Part shown: in pieces, positions 6,559 to 15,640 of the stretch | Layout: the number at the start of each line of letters is the position of its first letter | Position numbering within the stretch: position 1 is the stretch's first letter | Origin: Oscillospiraceae bacterium | GTDB lineage: Bacteria; Bacillota; Clostridia; Oscillospirales; Oscillospiraceae | Direction of reading: 5' to 3' | Length of the DNA stretch: 19,297 bases | Assembly (NCBI GenBank): GCA_017435245.1 | Contig: JAFSFK010000051.1 | Span: 1 to 19,297, forward strand | The notes under the pieces: model-generated | Database searches by the model: none | The model's input: the letters and a program-made list of their open reading frames with translations, nothing else | What the model was told of the DNA's origin: nothing | Program-made: the position numbers and the translations under genes

Positions 6559-7191
6559 GTGTATAAGAAATATGGAAAAAGAACAATCGATTTGATACTG
6601 TCTGCAGTGGGGATATTGTTTTTGGCCATCCCGATGCTGGTTCTGGTGTTGGCTATTAAGCTGGATTCTCCCGGACCGGTATTCTTTACACAGAAGCGGG
6701 TGGGTATTCACAAGAGCTACTTCAATATTCTGAAATTCCGTACTATGCGGATCGATACTCCCAGGGATACACCTACCCATCTGCTGGAGAATCCCCAACA
6801 GTGGATTACCAAGGTCGGTGCGTTTTTACGTAAAACCAGTTTGGATGAGCTGCCTCAGATCTTCAATATTTTTATGGGACAGATGTCCATCATCGGACCA
6901 CGTCCGGCCCTGTGGAATCAGTTTGATCTGGTAGAAGAACGGGATAAGTATGGCGCAAATGACGTCCGCCCCGGTTTGACCGGTTGGGCTCAGATCAACG
7001 GTCGTGATGAACTAGAGATCCCCGTGAAAGCCAAGTTGGACGGTGAGTATGTGGAAAAACTCAGTTTTGGCTTTGACTGCAAGTGCTTTTTTGGAACCAT
7101 CGCCAGTGTCCTTAAGCACGACGGTGTGGTGGAGGGCGGCACCGGAGAGTTACACAAAAAGGAAGAAGCTTCCGAAGAACAGAAGGTATAA
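6559..7191 (+). CDS. Undecaprenyl-phosphate phosphoglycosyl transferase (PglC/EpsL-like)
   Basis: 210-residue initiating enzyme: it moves a sugar-1-phosphate from an NDP-sugar to undecaprenyl phosphate at the membrane, the first step of repeat-unit assembly. One N-terminal hydrophobic helix (about 10-35) is followed by the family blocks: KFRTM (59-63), TSLDELPQ (93-100) with the catalytic Asp-Glu pair D96-E97, SIIGPRP (110-116) and RPGLTGWAQINGR (137-149). Short length fits the monotopic PglC class rather than the large WbaP class. Start is GTG 6559, with AGGAG about ten bases upstream; the nearby ATG at 6571 is out of frame. Sugar specificity is unknown. Confidence 0.93.
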   Translation: MYKKYGKRTIDLILSAVGILFLAIPMLVLVLAIKLDSPGPVFFTQKRVGIHKSYFNILKFRTMRIDTPRDTPTHLLENPQQWITKVGAFLRKTSLDELPQIFNIFMGQMSIIGPRPALWNQFDLVEERDKYGANDVRPGLTGWAQINGRDELEIPVKAKLDGEYVEKLSFGFDCKCFFGTIASVLKHDGVVEGGTGELHKKEEASEEQKV

Positions 7192-7193
7192 AT

Positions 7194-7967
7194 ATGGATA
7201 ACAAAGGGCTTGTCTCGATCATAATGCCTATGTATAACTGCGCACAGTACATTGCCGATTCCATCGATTCAGTACAGGCGCAGACTTATACGAATTGGGA
7301 GTTGTTGATCGTAGATGATGTATCTACCGACGGCTGTGATCAGATTGTAAAAGAATACGCAGCCTCTGATCCACGAATCCGGATGCTGCAAAATGAAAAG
7401 AACAGCGGCGCTGCGGTATCCCGCAATTATGCCCTGCGGGAGGCGAAGGGAAAGTGGATCGCATTTCTGGATAGTGACGATCAGTGGCTTCCGGAAAAGC
7501 TGAGTAAACAGCTGGATTTTATGATCTCCAACGGCTATAGCTTTACCTGTACCGATTATCGTATTCAGTTGAACGGTCAGTGGCAGCCCTATGTGATTAC
7601 CGGTCCCAAGGTGGTGGGCAAGTGGAAAATGTACAATTATTGCTATTTTTCCACCATTACTGTGATGTATGACCGGGAAGTGATCGGACTGATACAGATC
7701 CCGGATATCAAAAAGGCAAACGACTATGCTATGTGGCTGCGGGTGGTGGAAAAAGCAAAATGCTACCGCCTGCCCCAATGCCTGTCCTACTACATCAAGC
7801 ACGAAGGGTCCCTGGCCAGCGGCAGCAAGCTGAAGCTTATCAAGCGGCATTACATCCTGTTCCGTGTAGGCATGGGAAAAGGTACCTTTATGTCACTGAT
7901 TTTGACGGTGAACAACCTGTTCTGGGGCGTGCTGAAAAAACTATTTTATAAGAAAAAGATCAGGTGA
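7194..7967 (+). CDS. Family 2 glycosyltransferase
   Basis: 257-residue GT-A glycosyltransferase of family GT2, expected to add one sugar to the lipid-linked repeat unit on the cytoplasmic side. It begins with the GT2 signature VSIIMPMYN (7-15), then WELLIVDDVSTDG (35-47), NSGAAVSRNYAL (70-81) and the metal-binding FLDSDD (91-96). The C-terminal end is basic and partly hydrophobic, suiting membrane contact. Two bases separate its ATG from the previous stop. Its 3' end overlaps the possible GTG start of the next gene. Donor and acceptor cannot be told from sequence. Confidence 0.92.
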   Translation: MDNKGLVSIIMPMYNCAQYIADSIDSVQAQTYTNWELLIVDDVSTDGCDQIVKEYAASDPRIRMLQNEKNSGAAVSRNYALREAKGKWIAFLDSDDQWLPEKLSKQLDFMISNGYSFTCTDYRIQLNGQWQPYVITGPKVVGKWKMYNYCYFSTITVMYDREVIGLIQIPDIKKANDYAMWLRVVEKAKCYRLPQCLSYYIKHEGSLASGSKLKLIKRHYILFRVGMGKGTFMSLILTVNNLFWGVLKKLFYKKKIR

Positions 7968-7972
7968 ACCAA

Positions 7973-9295
7973 ATGGAACTGTACAATAACTTGGTAAAAG
8001 GAAACGCCAAGCTGGCATTGATCGGCTTGGGATACGTGGGTATGCCCATTGCAGTGGCCTTTGCAAAAAAAGGTCTAAAGGTTATTGGCTTCGATCTGAA
8101 CCAAAAGAAGATCGACCTTTATAAAGCCGGCATCGATCCCACCAAGGAAGTGGGCGATGATGCGATTCGGGAATCTAAGGTATACTTTACATCCGATGAA
8201 AAGGATCTGACCCAGGCTAGTTTTTATATCGTGGCAGTTCCTACTCCTGTGAATATGGACCATACTCCCGATCTGTCACCGGTGATCGGTGCCAGTCGGA
8301 TTATTGGTCGCAACTTAACAAAGGGCTCCATCGTGGTGTATGAGTCTACCGTGTATCCCGGTGTTACCGAGGATGTATGCGTGCCCATTCTGGAGAAGGA
8401 GTCTGGAATGAAGTGCGGTGTAGACTTTAAAGTCGGCTATTCTCCTGAACGGATCAACCCCGGTGACAAGGTCCATCGGTTGGAAAATATCCACAAGATT
8501 GTCTCCGGTATGGACGAGGACAGCTTAGAGCAGATCAAGGCGGTGTATGATCTTGTGGTGGAAGTGGGCACTTATCCTGTGTCCAGCATCAAGACCGCTG
8601 AGGCGGTGAAGGTGGTGGAGAACAGCCAGCGGGATGTGAACATCGCCTTTATGAACGAGCTGGCCATGGTCTTTGACCGGATGGGTATCGACACCAACGA
8701 AGTGGTGGACGGTATGAACACCAAGTGGAACGCTTTGGGCTTCCGTCCCGGTCTGGTGGGCGGCCACTGCATTGGTGTAGACCCCTATTACTTCACCTAT
8801 GAGGCGGAAAAGCTGGGTTACCACAGCCAGATCATTCTGGGCGGCAGAATGATCAACGACGGTATGGGTCAGTTCGTGGCGGATGCTGCCATTAAGCAGC
8901 TGATCCTGGCAGGGAAATCTCCCAGGAATGCCAAAGTGGTGATCCTGGGCCTGACCTTTAAGGAAAATTGCCCCGACACCCGCAACAGTAAGGTAGCTGA
9001 TGTGATTGGCCGTCTGGGCGAGTATGGCATCAGTCCTGTGGTGGTGGATCCCTGGGCGGATGAAAATGACGCTATGCGGGAATACGGCGTGCAGCTGCAT
9101 ACGCTGGACGAAGCCAAGAACGCCGACTGCGTGATCGTGGCTGTTGCTCACAAGGAGTTTAAGGAAATGTCCCTGGGGGATATCAAGGCGCTGTTTGCCG
9201 ATATACCCGATGACCAGAAGGTGCTCATTGATGTGAAGGGCCTGTACAAGGTTGCGGATCTGAAGGCCTCTGGTATGCGCTGGTGGAGACTGTAA
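7973..9295 (+). CDS. UDP-N-acetylhexosamine 6-dehydrogenase (TviB/WbpO-like)
   Basis: 440-residue NAD-dependent nucleotide-sugar dehydrogenase making a uronic acid precursor. The N-terminal Rossmann domain has LALIGLGYVGMP (14-25). The middle has TAEAVKVVENSQRDVNIAF, with the conserved Lys-Asn. The catalytic cysteine is C266 in GGHCIGVDPYY, a form seen in TviB/WbpO-type enzymes acting on UDP-GlcNAc or UDP-GalNAc rather than the WecC type. The C-terminal domain has the GLTFKENCPDTRNSKV block. I chose ATG 7973 because AGGTGA lies five bases before it; a GTG at 7964 would add three residues and overlap the previous stop. The exact substrate is inferred. Confidence 0.92.
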   Translation: MELYNNLVKGNAKLALIGLGYVGMPIAVAFAKKGLKVIGFDLNQKKIDLYKAGIDPTKEVGDDAIRESKVYFTSDEKDLTQASFYIVAVPTPVNMDHTPDLSPVIGASRIIGRNLTKGSIVVYESTVYPGVTEDVCVPILEKESGMKCGVDFKVGYSPERINPGDKVHRLENIHKIVSGMDEDSLEQIKAVYDLVVEVGTYPVSSIKTAEAVKVVENSQRDVNIAFMNELAMVFDRMGIDTNEVVDGMNTKWNALGFRPGLVGGHCIGVDPYYFTYEAEKLGYHSQIILGGRMINDGMGQFVADAAIKQLILAGKSPRNAKVVILGLTFKENCPDTRNSKVADVIGRLGEYGISPVVVDPWADENDAMREYGVQLHTLDEAKNADCVIVAVAHKEFKEMSLGDIKALFADIPDDQKVLIDVKGLYKVADLKASGMRWWRL

Positions 9296-9296
9296 A

Positions 9297-10088
9297 ATGA
9301 AGCGTATTGAGAATTTGGTTTCCACTATGCATCAGCAGGATCATTCCCTGTTGGACAGACTTCATATCCAGACTGATACAGTAGTTGTGAACCAGTGCGA
9401 CCGGGAAGGCAGAGAAGAATTTGACTATCATGGCAACAGGATCCTGTGGATCGATACCTGTGAGCGGGGATTGAGCAGAAGCCGGAATATGGCGCTGCGA
9501 GCCGCAACTGCCGAGATTTGCGTCATCACCGATGACGATATGGTCTACCGGGATGGTTATCCCCAGATCATCGAAAAAGCCTTTGATGAAACCCCCGAGG
9601 CGGCGCTTTTACGCTTTGAGGTGGAGGGGATCGAGGGCGTATTCAAAAAATACAGCCACCAAGGCGGTAAGCTGAATTTGCTTGGCTCTATGAAGGTGTC
9701 CTCTGTGGAAATCGCTTTCCGTAGGGAAGCAATCCTGGAAAAAGGCATATGGTTCGATGAACTCATCGGCGCCGGCACGGAATTTCCCATGGGCGAAGAA
9801 AACACATTTCTGTTTGCCTGTCTGCGCAATCAGTTGCAGCTATACTATGTCCCCCAAGTGATTGCGGATCTTCATATCGGTGAATCTACTTGGTTTGAAG
9901 GTTACAATGAAAAGAATTTTGTGGGCCGGGGCGCAGCCTTTACTGCAATGGACCGCAGCCTTTCCGGCCTGCTTGCACTGCAGTTTGCTGTGCGCAAATA
10001 CAAGCTGTACAAAAAAGATATGCCCTTTTTTAAGGCACTGCGCTATATGCGAAAGGGTAAAAAACTGTATCTACAGAAGAAGGTGTGA
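9297..10088 (+). CDS. Divergent GT-A fold glycosyltransferase
   Basis: 263-residue protein resembling glycosyltransferases of clostridial polysaccharide loci. It lacks the usual VSIIIPVYN opening and instead starts with an LVSTMHQQD-like stretch and VVVNQCD (29-35). It keeps RGLSRSRNMAL (57-67), like the SRNxAL block of GT2, and a metal-binding TDDDM (78-82). GEEN near residue 165 recalls the acidic region of GT2 catalytic sites. The C-terminus is very basic, with YKLYKKD and KKLYLQKK. ATG follows the previous stop by one base, so expression is coupled. Substrate unknown; GT2-like is the best description. Confidence 0.8.
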   Translation: MKRIENLVSTMHQQDHSLLDRLHIQTDTVVVNQCDREGREEFDYHGNRILWIDTCERGLSRSRNMALRAATAEICVITDDDMVYRDGYPQIIEKAFDETPEAALLRFEVEGIEGVFKKYSHQGGKLNLLGSMKVSSVEIAFRREAILEKGIWFDELIGAGTEFPMGEENTFLFACLRNQLQLYYVPQVIADLHIGESTWFEGYNEKNFVGRGAAFTAMDRSLSGLLALQFAVRKYKLYKKDMPFFKALRYMRKGKKLYLQKKV

Positions 10089-10090
10089 CC

Positions 10091-10864
10091 ATGATCCCAA
10101 AGGTGATCCATTACTGCTGGTTCGGCGGAAATCCTCTGCCGGAAACGGCGGTAAAATGCATTGAAAGCTGGAAAAAGTACTGCCCTGATTATGAGATCCG
10201 GCAGTGGGACGAATCCAATTACGATGTCACAAAGAATCTGTATATGCAAGAGGCTTATCAGTGCAAAAAATGGGGATTTGTGCCGGATTATGCCCGTTTG
10301 GATATTATCTATGAAAACGGTGGAATCTATTTGGATACAGATGTGGAGATCATAAAGCCCTTTGATAACCTGCTGGAGCATACTTTTTTCTGCGGTGTGG
10401 AGCAGGATTCTAAATTTGTGGCTCTGGGTTTGGGCTTCGGTGCACAGAAGGGCAATGAGACGATCCGGCAGCTGAGGGATGAATATGACCGGCTGCATTT
10501 TGTGAAGGACGGACAGATGGATTTGACACCTGCACCCAAAATCAATACCCGGGTGCTGGAGCGGATGGGCTATAAATTTCAGCCGGGTGTGTTTTCCTGT
10601 GCAGATGCCACGATTTACAGCAGTGAGTATTTCTGCCCCCAGAATTTCCTGACGAGTGAACTTACCGTTACGGAAAACACCTATTCTATCCATCACTATG
10701 ATTCATCCTGGTACTCTGAAGAGGCACGCTATGCCCTGGAGCTGAAGCGAAAGTTCTCCCGGGTGCTGCCCCGCAGAGTGAGCAATATCCTGGCAACTGC
10801 CATTGCCAAGATAAAGTATCAGGGTGTGGGTGCCTGTGTGAAATGGATCTTCAAAAAACGATAA
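10091..10864 (+). CDS. Family 32 glycosyltransferase (DXD sugar-binding region)
   Basis: 257-residue GT32-type enzyme (Gly_transf_sug domain), expected to transfer a hexose or N-acetylhexosamine to the growing unit. It opens with MIPKVIHYCWFGGNPLP, the usual start of this family in Firmicutes, then WDESNYD (39-45), DYARLDIIYENGGIYLDTD (66-84) with the metal-binding D-x-D at 82-84, and a C-terminal membrane-contact region rich in Lys. ATG 10091 is chosen because GAAGGTG lies about six bases before it and the family starts there; a GTG at 10085 would overlap the previous stop. Confidence 0.9.
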   Translation: MIPKVIHYCWFGGNPLPETAVKCIESWKKYCPDYEIRQWDESNYDVTKNLYMQEAYQCKKWGFVPDYARLDIIYENGGIYLDTDVEIIKPFDNLLEHTFFCGVEQDSKFVALGLGFGAQKGNETIRQLRDEYDRLHFVKDGQMDLTPAPKINTRVLERMGYKFQPGVFSCADATIYSSEYFCPQNFLTSELTVTENTYSIHHYDSSWYSEEARYALELKRKFSRVLPRRVSNILATAIAKIKYQGVGACVKWIFKKR

Positions 10865-10879
10865 ATGAGGGAATGTGTT

Positions 10880-11740
10880 ATGCTGACCATATTGACCCCT
10901 GCCTATAACCGGGCCTATACAATCCACTTGGCCTACGAATCTCTGTGCAGACAGACCTGTATGGATTTTGAGTGGGTGGTGGTGGATGATGGCTCCGCCG
11001 ACAATACCGAGGAACTGGTGCGGCAATGGCAAAAGGAGACAACGGCGTTTCCCATCTTCTATGAAAAGCAGGAGAATGGCGGAAAGCACCGTGCGGTGAA
11101 CCGGGGTGTCGCCCTTGCCAAGGGCGATTATGTGCTGATTCTGGACAGCGACGACTTTTTGACCGACGATGCTGTAGAGGTAATCGCCGGCTGGACAGCG
11201 GAAATTGCGCAGCTTTCCGGATTTGCGGGAGTGTCTGGATTGAAGGACGGCGCCAGAAACGGCAATATGAAGGCGGCGTATGTTGATGCAAAGAATACCG
11301 AGCGGATGAAATACGGTTTGCAGGGCGATAAGGCGGAGGTCTACAAGACCGAGTTTATGCGCAAATATCCTTTTCCGGAATTTGAGGGAGAGAAGTTCCT
11401 GCGTGAAAATGCTGTCTGGGATGCCATCGCACTGGATGGCTACAAGCTCAGATGGTACAACCGGGTCATTTATAAATGTGAGTATTTAGCTGATGGTTTG
11501 ACGCAAACCATCAGCGTGGAGAAAAAGGCGGCGAATTTCCAGGGGCAGACTTACTGCGCCCGGCTGAAAATGCGCTATCTTCGGTTTCCTATTAAGGATC
11601 TGCAGATTGGTGTGTTTTGCGAAACTGCAAAATATTTGAAAAAGACAGATAAAGAAATCTGTGAACTTTTGGGGATCAGTTCTTTCCGGTTGCTTTCCGG
11701 AAAAATGATCTACGGATTAAGAAATTTGCTCAGGAGGTAA
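10880..11740 (+). CDS. Family 2 glycosyltransferase
   Basis: 286-residue GT2 enzyme: LTILTPAYNR (2-11), WVVVDDGSADNTEELV (32-47), NGGKHRAVNRGV (66-77) and LILDSDDFL (86-94), holding the metal-binding DSDD. The region after it (KDG, YVDAKNTERMKYGLQGDKAEVY) matches a subgroup common in capsule loci. I chose ATG 10880, seven bases after GAGGGA; ATG 10865 is in frame but has no ribosome site and would add five residues. It ends just before the ribosome site of the first polymerase gene. Specificity unknown. Confidence 0.91.
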   Translation: MLTILTPAYNRAYTIHLAYESLCRQTCMDFEWVVVDDGSADNTEELVRQWQKETTAFPIFYEKQENGGKHRAVNRGVALAKGDYVLILDSDDFLTDDAVEVIAGWTAEIAQLSGFAGVSGLKDGARNGNMKAAYVDAKNTERMKYGLQGDKAEVYKTEFMRKYPFPEFEGEKFLRENAVWDAIALDGYKLRWYNRVIYKCEYLADGLTQTISVEKKAANFQGQTYCARLKMRYLRFPIKDLQIGVFCETAKYLKKTDKEICELLGISSFRLLSGKMIYGLRNLLRR

Positions 11741-11747
11741 GGCAGCA

Positions 11748-12938
11748 GTGGGTGTGCCGAGAAGACAACAGTTGAAAACTCAATATGTCAACTATTACGG
11801 CACACTGATCCTGTACATCATAACGATGCTACCGTTTCTGGGGCTGTATGGCGTAAAGAAATTTGTGGGTGAAGAGACGCTTTTGTCTTACCAGACAGGT
11901 GCAATGCTGGTGCTGTGCGCAATGGTGTTTTTGCGGGCCCGGTGGATCCGAATGAATTTGTTCTCCGGTCTGTATGTTGCCCTTCAGGCGCTGATCGTGG
12001 TGGTGACCACAGTGAACTACGGCTTTAGTATTGGTATTATCATATCGGTTTGCGCCGGTATCTTTATGGTGCTGTTGATACAAAAAGACGGTGTGATCAT
12101 TATCAAAGCTCTGACTTGGATTGGTATAGTTGCCGCAATTTGGAATGTTGTAGATATGCTGTGGTTGGGAATCGGTGACAGTAACCAGTATTTTGTGGGC
12201 GGAAAAAATGCGTTTTCTATTTTTTTGGTTCCGGTTGGTTTTGCGACAGTGATCAATAGGTTGCTCAGAAGTGGCAGGATCGGAAAGATGGAGATCCTGC
12301 TTTTGTTACTGATTATTTGTTCCATTCTGTGGACAGGCAGTGCTGCCGGTATTGTGACTGTGCTGGCGATGATAGGCTCTCTGCTTTTGGCGAGAAGAGT
12401 CAAGCTCAAGGTTTCCTATGTGGTGCTGACAATGGTGTTAGCATATGTTATCCTCGCATTTTTTGCGGAAGTGTTTGTAGATTCCAACTGGTGGTTCCGT
12501 GTTACCCAATGGTTGGGCAAGGATGTGACCTTGACATCCCGGTTTTCTATTTGGGATCGTGTGCTGGAAATAATCGGCGAAAACTGGCTGACCGGTGTGG
12601 GCCGAGGTGCGGAGATCAAGTATATAAATGCCTGGGGGCGTAGTAGAATCATTGGCGAAGCCCATAACTTTCTATTGGAGCTGCTGCTGGAAGGCGGTGT
12701 TCTGGGATTGGTTCTGTTCTGCGGATATTTCTGGCTGGCGGTCAGAAAATTGGATATGAACAGCAAGCTGCACCGGGTGGTGCTGATGGCCAATATGGTG
12801 ATTCTGGTTAACGGTTTGGTGGAATCCGTCAACAACAAAATGGTGGTAAGTATCTTTATAGCACTGGCAAATGCCTGTTCTGTACGAAGAATCTACGAGA
12901 AAAACTACCTGCCGCAAAGTAGCGGTGTTTCCCGCTAA
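11748..12938 (+). CDS. wzy: Wzy-like polysaccharide polymerase, paralog 1
   Basis: 396-residue integral membrane protein with about ten hydrophobic helices, in the position and of the type of Wzy O-antigen/capsule polymerases, which join exported repeat units outside the membrane. Near the C-terminus it has the Wzy/ligase-type block: LTSRFSIWD, then GVGRGAEIKY, then GEAHNFLLELLLEGG, with the H-N pair in an outer loop. Start is GTG 11748, nine bases after a perfect AGGAGGT. The next gene is a clear paralog along its whole length. Sequence cannot settle whether it polymerises or ligates. Confidence 0.85.
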   Translation: MGVPRRQQLKTQYVNYYGTLILYIITMLPFLGLYGVKKFVGEETLLSYQTGAMLVLCAMVFLRARWIRMNLFSGLYVALQALIVVVTTVNYGFSIGIIISVCAGIFMVLLIQKDGVIIIKALTWIGIVAAIWNVVDMLWLGIGDSNQYFVGGKNAFSIFLVPVGFATVINRLLRSGRIGKMEILLLLLIICSILWTGSAAGIVTVLAMIGSLLLARRVKLKVSYVVLTMVLAYVILAFFAEVFVDSNWWFRVTQWLGKDVTLTSRFSIWDRVLEIIGENWLTGVGRGAEIKYINAWGRSRIIGEAHNFLLELLLEGGVLGLVLFCGYFWLAVRKLDMNSKLHRVVLMANMVILVNGLVESVNNKMVVSIFIALANACSVRRIYEKNYLPQSSGVSR

Positions 12939-12979
12939 CATTCTTTTGGCATTTGTGTATTTAGGAGATGATGACCGCA

Positions 12980-14200
12980 ATGCATAATCTGAAAAACGGT
13001 TACGTCCAAACTAAATATTTTAACTACTACGCAATGCTGCTGATCTACACCTTTTTGCTGCTGCCATTTTTGAGTCTGGTAGGCATACAGAAACTACTGG
13101 GGGAAACTGCGTACTCAGCATACCAGAGCGGAGCAATGGTGCTCTTGTTTGTGCTTGTCCTCTTTAAGGTCAGATATGTTCCTCGTGATATGTTTTCCTG
13201 GATGTATCTTCTGTTTAATGGATTGATTATATATTCCACTACCCAAAACTATGGTTTCAGTATGGGCATCCTGGTGAATGTTCTTGCCGGATTTTTTATC
13301 ATTCTGTTGATCCGGCAAGATGGGGAACTGATCATCCGGGCGTTGACGATCATTGCAGTGATTGCGCTGATCGCAAACTTTATTTCCATTGCGCGGCAGG
13401 GCTTAAACGAATTGTCGGAGTATTTTGTCGGTGGCAAAAACAGCATGTCCATATTCTTCGCTCCGTCTGCCTTTTTGATAATGGCAAATGCCTATATTAG
13501 AAGAGGAAAAGCCTCTTGGTTTGTAGCTTGCTATGCGGCGGTTGCTGCTTTGGAGGTTTTTTTGACTAACAGTGCTACGGGCATTGTCACGGTGGTCGCT
13601 ATGGGCGCAGCAATGCTGTGGATCAAGCGATTTAAGCCCAATGTTATGACGTGCATTTTGGGAATGATCCTAATACAGCTTGCTTTGGTTTTCTTGATCG
13701 ATATATTGGCAAATTCGCCGCTATGGCAGGAAATCCTTACACTGCTGGGCAAAGAAGCAACCTTGACCTCCCGGGCTATGATCTGGGAACAAGCAATTGG
13801 GATGCTCAAAGAAGACTGGCTTTTGGGTGTTGGCCGTGGTGCCACAATCCAATATGTCACCAGCTGGGGAAGACGGATGGTTGCTGGCGAAGCCCATAAC
13901 TTCTTCCTGGAACTGCTGCTGGAAGGCGGATTGCTGGGCTTTGGCCTGTATGTGATGCTTATCTGGTCTGCCGTGAGAAACTTGAATATGGAAAATTTGC
14001 TGCACCGCATAATTTTCATATGCTTTTTAGTCATGCTGGTCAATGGCCTTGCGGAGGCGGTTAATAATAAAATGCATGTAACGATCATTTTGGCACTGCT
14101 GAGTGCCTGTTCAAATGGTATGCTGAAAGATAAGCATATGAAGAAGACAAAACAAGTAGGGCAGCAAGATGTAGTTGATCTTGAGAACTACCGCCAATAA
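12980..14200 (+). CDS. wzy: Wzy-like polysaccharide polymerase, paralog 2
   Basis: About 406 residues with some ten hydrophobic helices. It aligns without gaps of note to the preceding protein: both share NYY near the start, LPFL, G-K-N-(A/S)-x-S-I-F, LTSR, GVGRGA, GEAHNF, LELLLEGG, LHR, VNGL and VNNKM, which I estimate as near half identical in the last 150 residues. This is a tandem duplication or paired acquisition. Start is uncertain: AGGAGATGAT (12963-12972) could serve ATG 12980, while ATGs at 12968 and 12971 are too close to AGGAG. Its tail of about 25 residues (KHMKKTKQ...) is charged and has no match in paralog 1. Confidence 0.84.
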   Translation: MHNLKNGYVQTKYFNYYAMLLIYTFLLLPFLSLVGIQKLLGETAYSAYQSGAMVLLFVLVLFKVRYVPRDMFSWMYLLFNGLIIYSTTQNYGFSMGILVNVLAGFFIILLIRQDGELIIRALTIIAVIALIANFISIARQGLNELSEYFVGGKNSMSIFFAPSAFLIMANAYIRRGKASWFVACYAAVAALEVFLTNSATGIVTVVAMGAAMLWIKRFKPNVMTCILGMILIQLALVFLIDILANSPLWQEILTLLGKEATLTSRAMIWEQAIGMLKEDWLLGVGRGATIQYVTSWGRRMVAGEAHNFFLELLLEGGLLGFGLYVMLIWSAVRNLNMENLLHRIIFICFLVMLVNGLAEAVNNKMHVTIILALLSACSNGMLKDKHMKKTKQVGQQDVVDLENYRQ

Positions 14201-14230
14201 AGATAATTAATATATGGAGGAGGGAGAAAA

Positions 14231-15640
14231 ATGAAAATCCGGCGTTTCATAGAAACAGCAGTTGTATTCCTGGCCGGAAATATGCTGTCTAAATTGATCT
14301 CCTTCTTCCTGCTGCCTTTGTACACCAGTCAGATTGCTCCGGATCAATATGGCGCATATGACTTGGTGATGTCATTTATCAACCTGGTTGCACCCATTGC
14401 GTTTTTGCAGATATGGGACGGAATGTTCCGGTTTGCTTTTGACTATAAAGAGGACATAGATAAGAAAACAGTCATCAGCAACACTTGGAACGTGATGCTG
14501 ATGGGGATTGGTCTGTATTTCGCTATCTTTTGCGGGCTGAATGCTTTTTACAAGTTTGCATATTTCGGCTATATTCTGCTTTACGGCGTTGCATACGCCC
14601 TTCATTATGTGTACACCTACGCAGCCAGAGTCTTCCTGAAGAATAAGTTGTTTGTTTTTTCCGGATTGGTTAACACTTTGTGTACCGCACTTTTGAATAT
14701 TGTTCTGATCGTCGGGTTTGGCTGGGACATTAAAGCAATCTATGTGGCTGCCACAGTGGGGTCTGTTTTGCAGATGCTCATAATTGAATGGAAAGTGGGA
14801 GTGATCCGACATTTCCATCCGGTGAAAACAGATAAGAAGATGATTAAGGCAATGATCAAGTTCTCTGTTCCACTGTGTGTAGCGACCATTTCCTACTGGC
14901 TGCTCAGCGGTTTTACCAAGGTGGCGATTACCGAAAATCTGGGTGCGGCGGAAAACGGCATGTATGCCGTAGCCAACCGATTTGCATCTATGATCACCTT
15001 GGTGGTTTCTGTGGTGCAGTTTGCTTGGAATGAATCGGCCTATATGATGGCGGACGACAAAAACCGTACAGCAAGCTACCGTGTGTGTATCGAGCTGATG
15101 ATGAAAGCGGTCTGCTTCGGTACTGCCATTTTGTGCCTGGCGGTAAAAGTGATCTTCCCCTGGTTTGTGGATGCGCAATACGGGGCGGCGGTTTGGCTGA
15201 TTCCCAGCACCTTGATCGGCGTGGGAGCCAATGCCCTGGCAGGATTCTACGGAACTCTGTTCATGACAGAGAAAAAGACAGGCTTCATATTGGTCAGCAC
15301 CTTGATTGCTGCCGGTGTAAATGTGGCACTTACGGGAATCGCTGCAAGAAATTTTGGTTTGATGGGTGCTGTGACGGTTTTGGCAATATCCTTCGTGCTG
15401 CTGATGCTCTTGCGGCTGATTAAGCTTTGCAAGACCCACGGAATCACACTGAAAGTCGGCCAAATGATCCTTTTACTGGCAGTGGTTTCAGTGTCTGTTG
15501 CTGTATTTTACCTTGTGAAATCCAATGCGATAATTGTTGCGGTGTGCATGGCCTTTGCAGCTATATTCCTGCTGAGCATATCCGACTTTTTAAGATCATT
15601 CCTGCAACAACTAAAGAAGAGGGAAAACAAAGATGGGTAA
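14231..15640 (+). CDS. wzx: Wzx-type polysaccharide flippase
   Basis: 469-residue membrane protein of the MVF/MATE-like polysaccharide exporter group, with about 12-14 hydrophobic helices. It should flip the undecaprenyl-linked repeat unit outwards for the polymerase. The N-terminus, GNMLSKLISFFLLPLYTSQI followed by a P-x-QYGAYDL block, is characteristic. The other visible anchors are FAWNESAYMM near residue 270 and a KTGFILVSTLIAAGVN stretch. GGAGGAGGGAG lies close before the ATG. Its end overlaps the start of the next gene by eight bases, so the two are translationally coupled. Confidence 0.92.
   Translation: MKIRRFIETAVVFLAGNMLSKLISFFLLPLYTSQIAPDQYGAYDLVMSFINLVAPIAFLQIWDGMFRFAFDYKEDIDKKTVISNTWNVMLMGIGLYFAIFCGLNAFYKFAYFGYILLYGVAYALHYVYTYAARVFLKNKLFVFSGLVNTLCTALLNIVLIVGFGWDIKAIYVAATVGSVLQMLIIEWKVGVIRHFHPVKTDKKMIKAMIKFSVPLCVATISYWLLSGFTKVAITENLGAAENGMYAVANRFASMITLVVSVVQFAWNESAYMMADDKNRTASYRVCIELMMKAVCFGTAILCLAVKVIFPWFVDAQYGAAVWLIPSTLIGVGANALAGFYGTLFMTEKKTGFILVSTLIAAGVNVALTGIAARNFGLMGAVTVLAISFVLLMLLRLIKLCKTHGITLKVGQMILLLAVVSVSVAVFYLVKSNAIIVAVCMAFAAIFLLSISDFLRSFLQQLKKRENKDG

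Noticed and set aside
4533..6629. Minus-strand 698-residue open frame
   Set aside because: It mirrors the dehydratase gene, is rich in His and Gln as antisense frames of this codon bias are, and shows no family motif.
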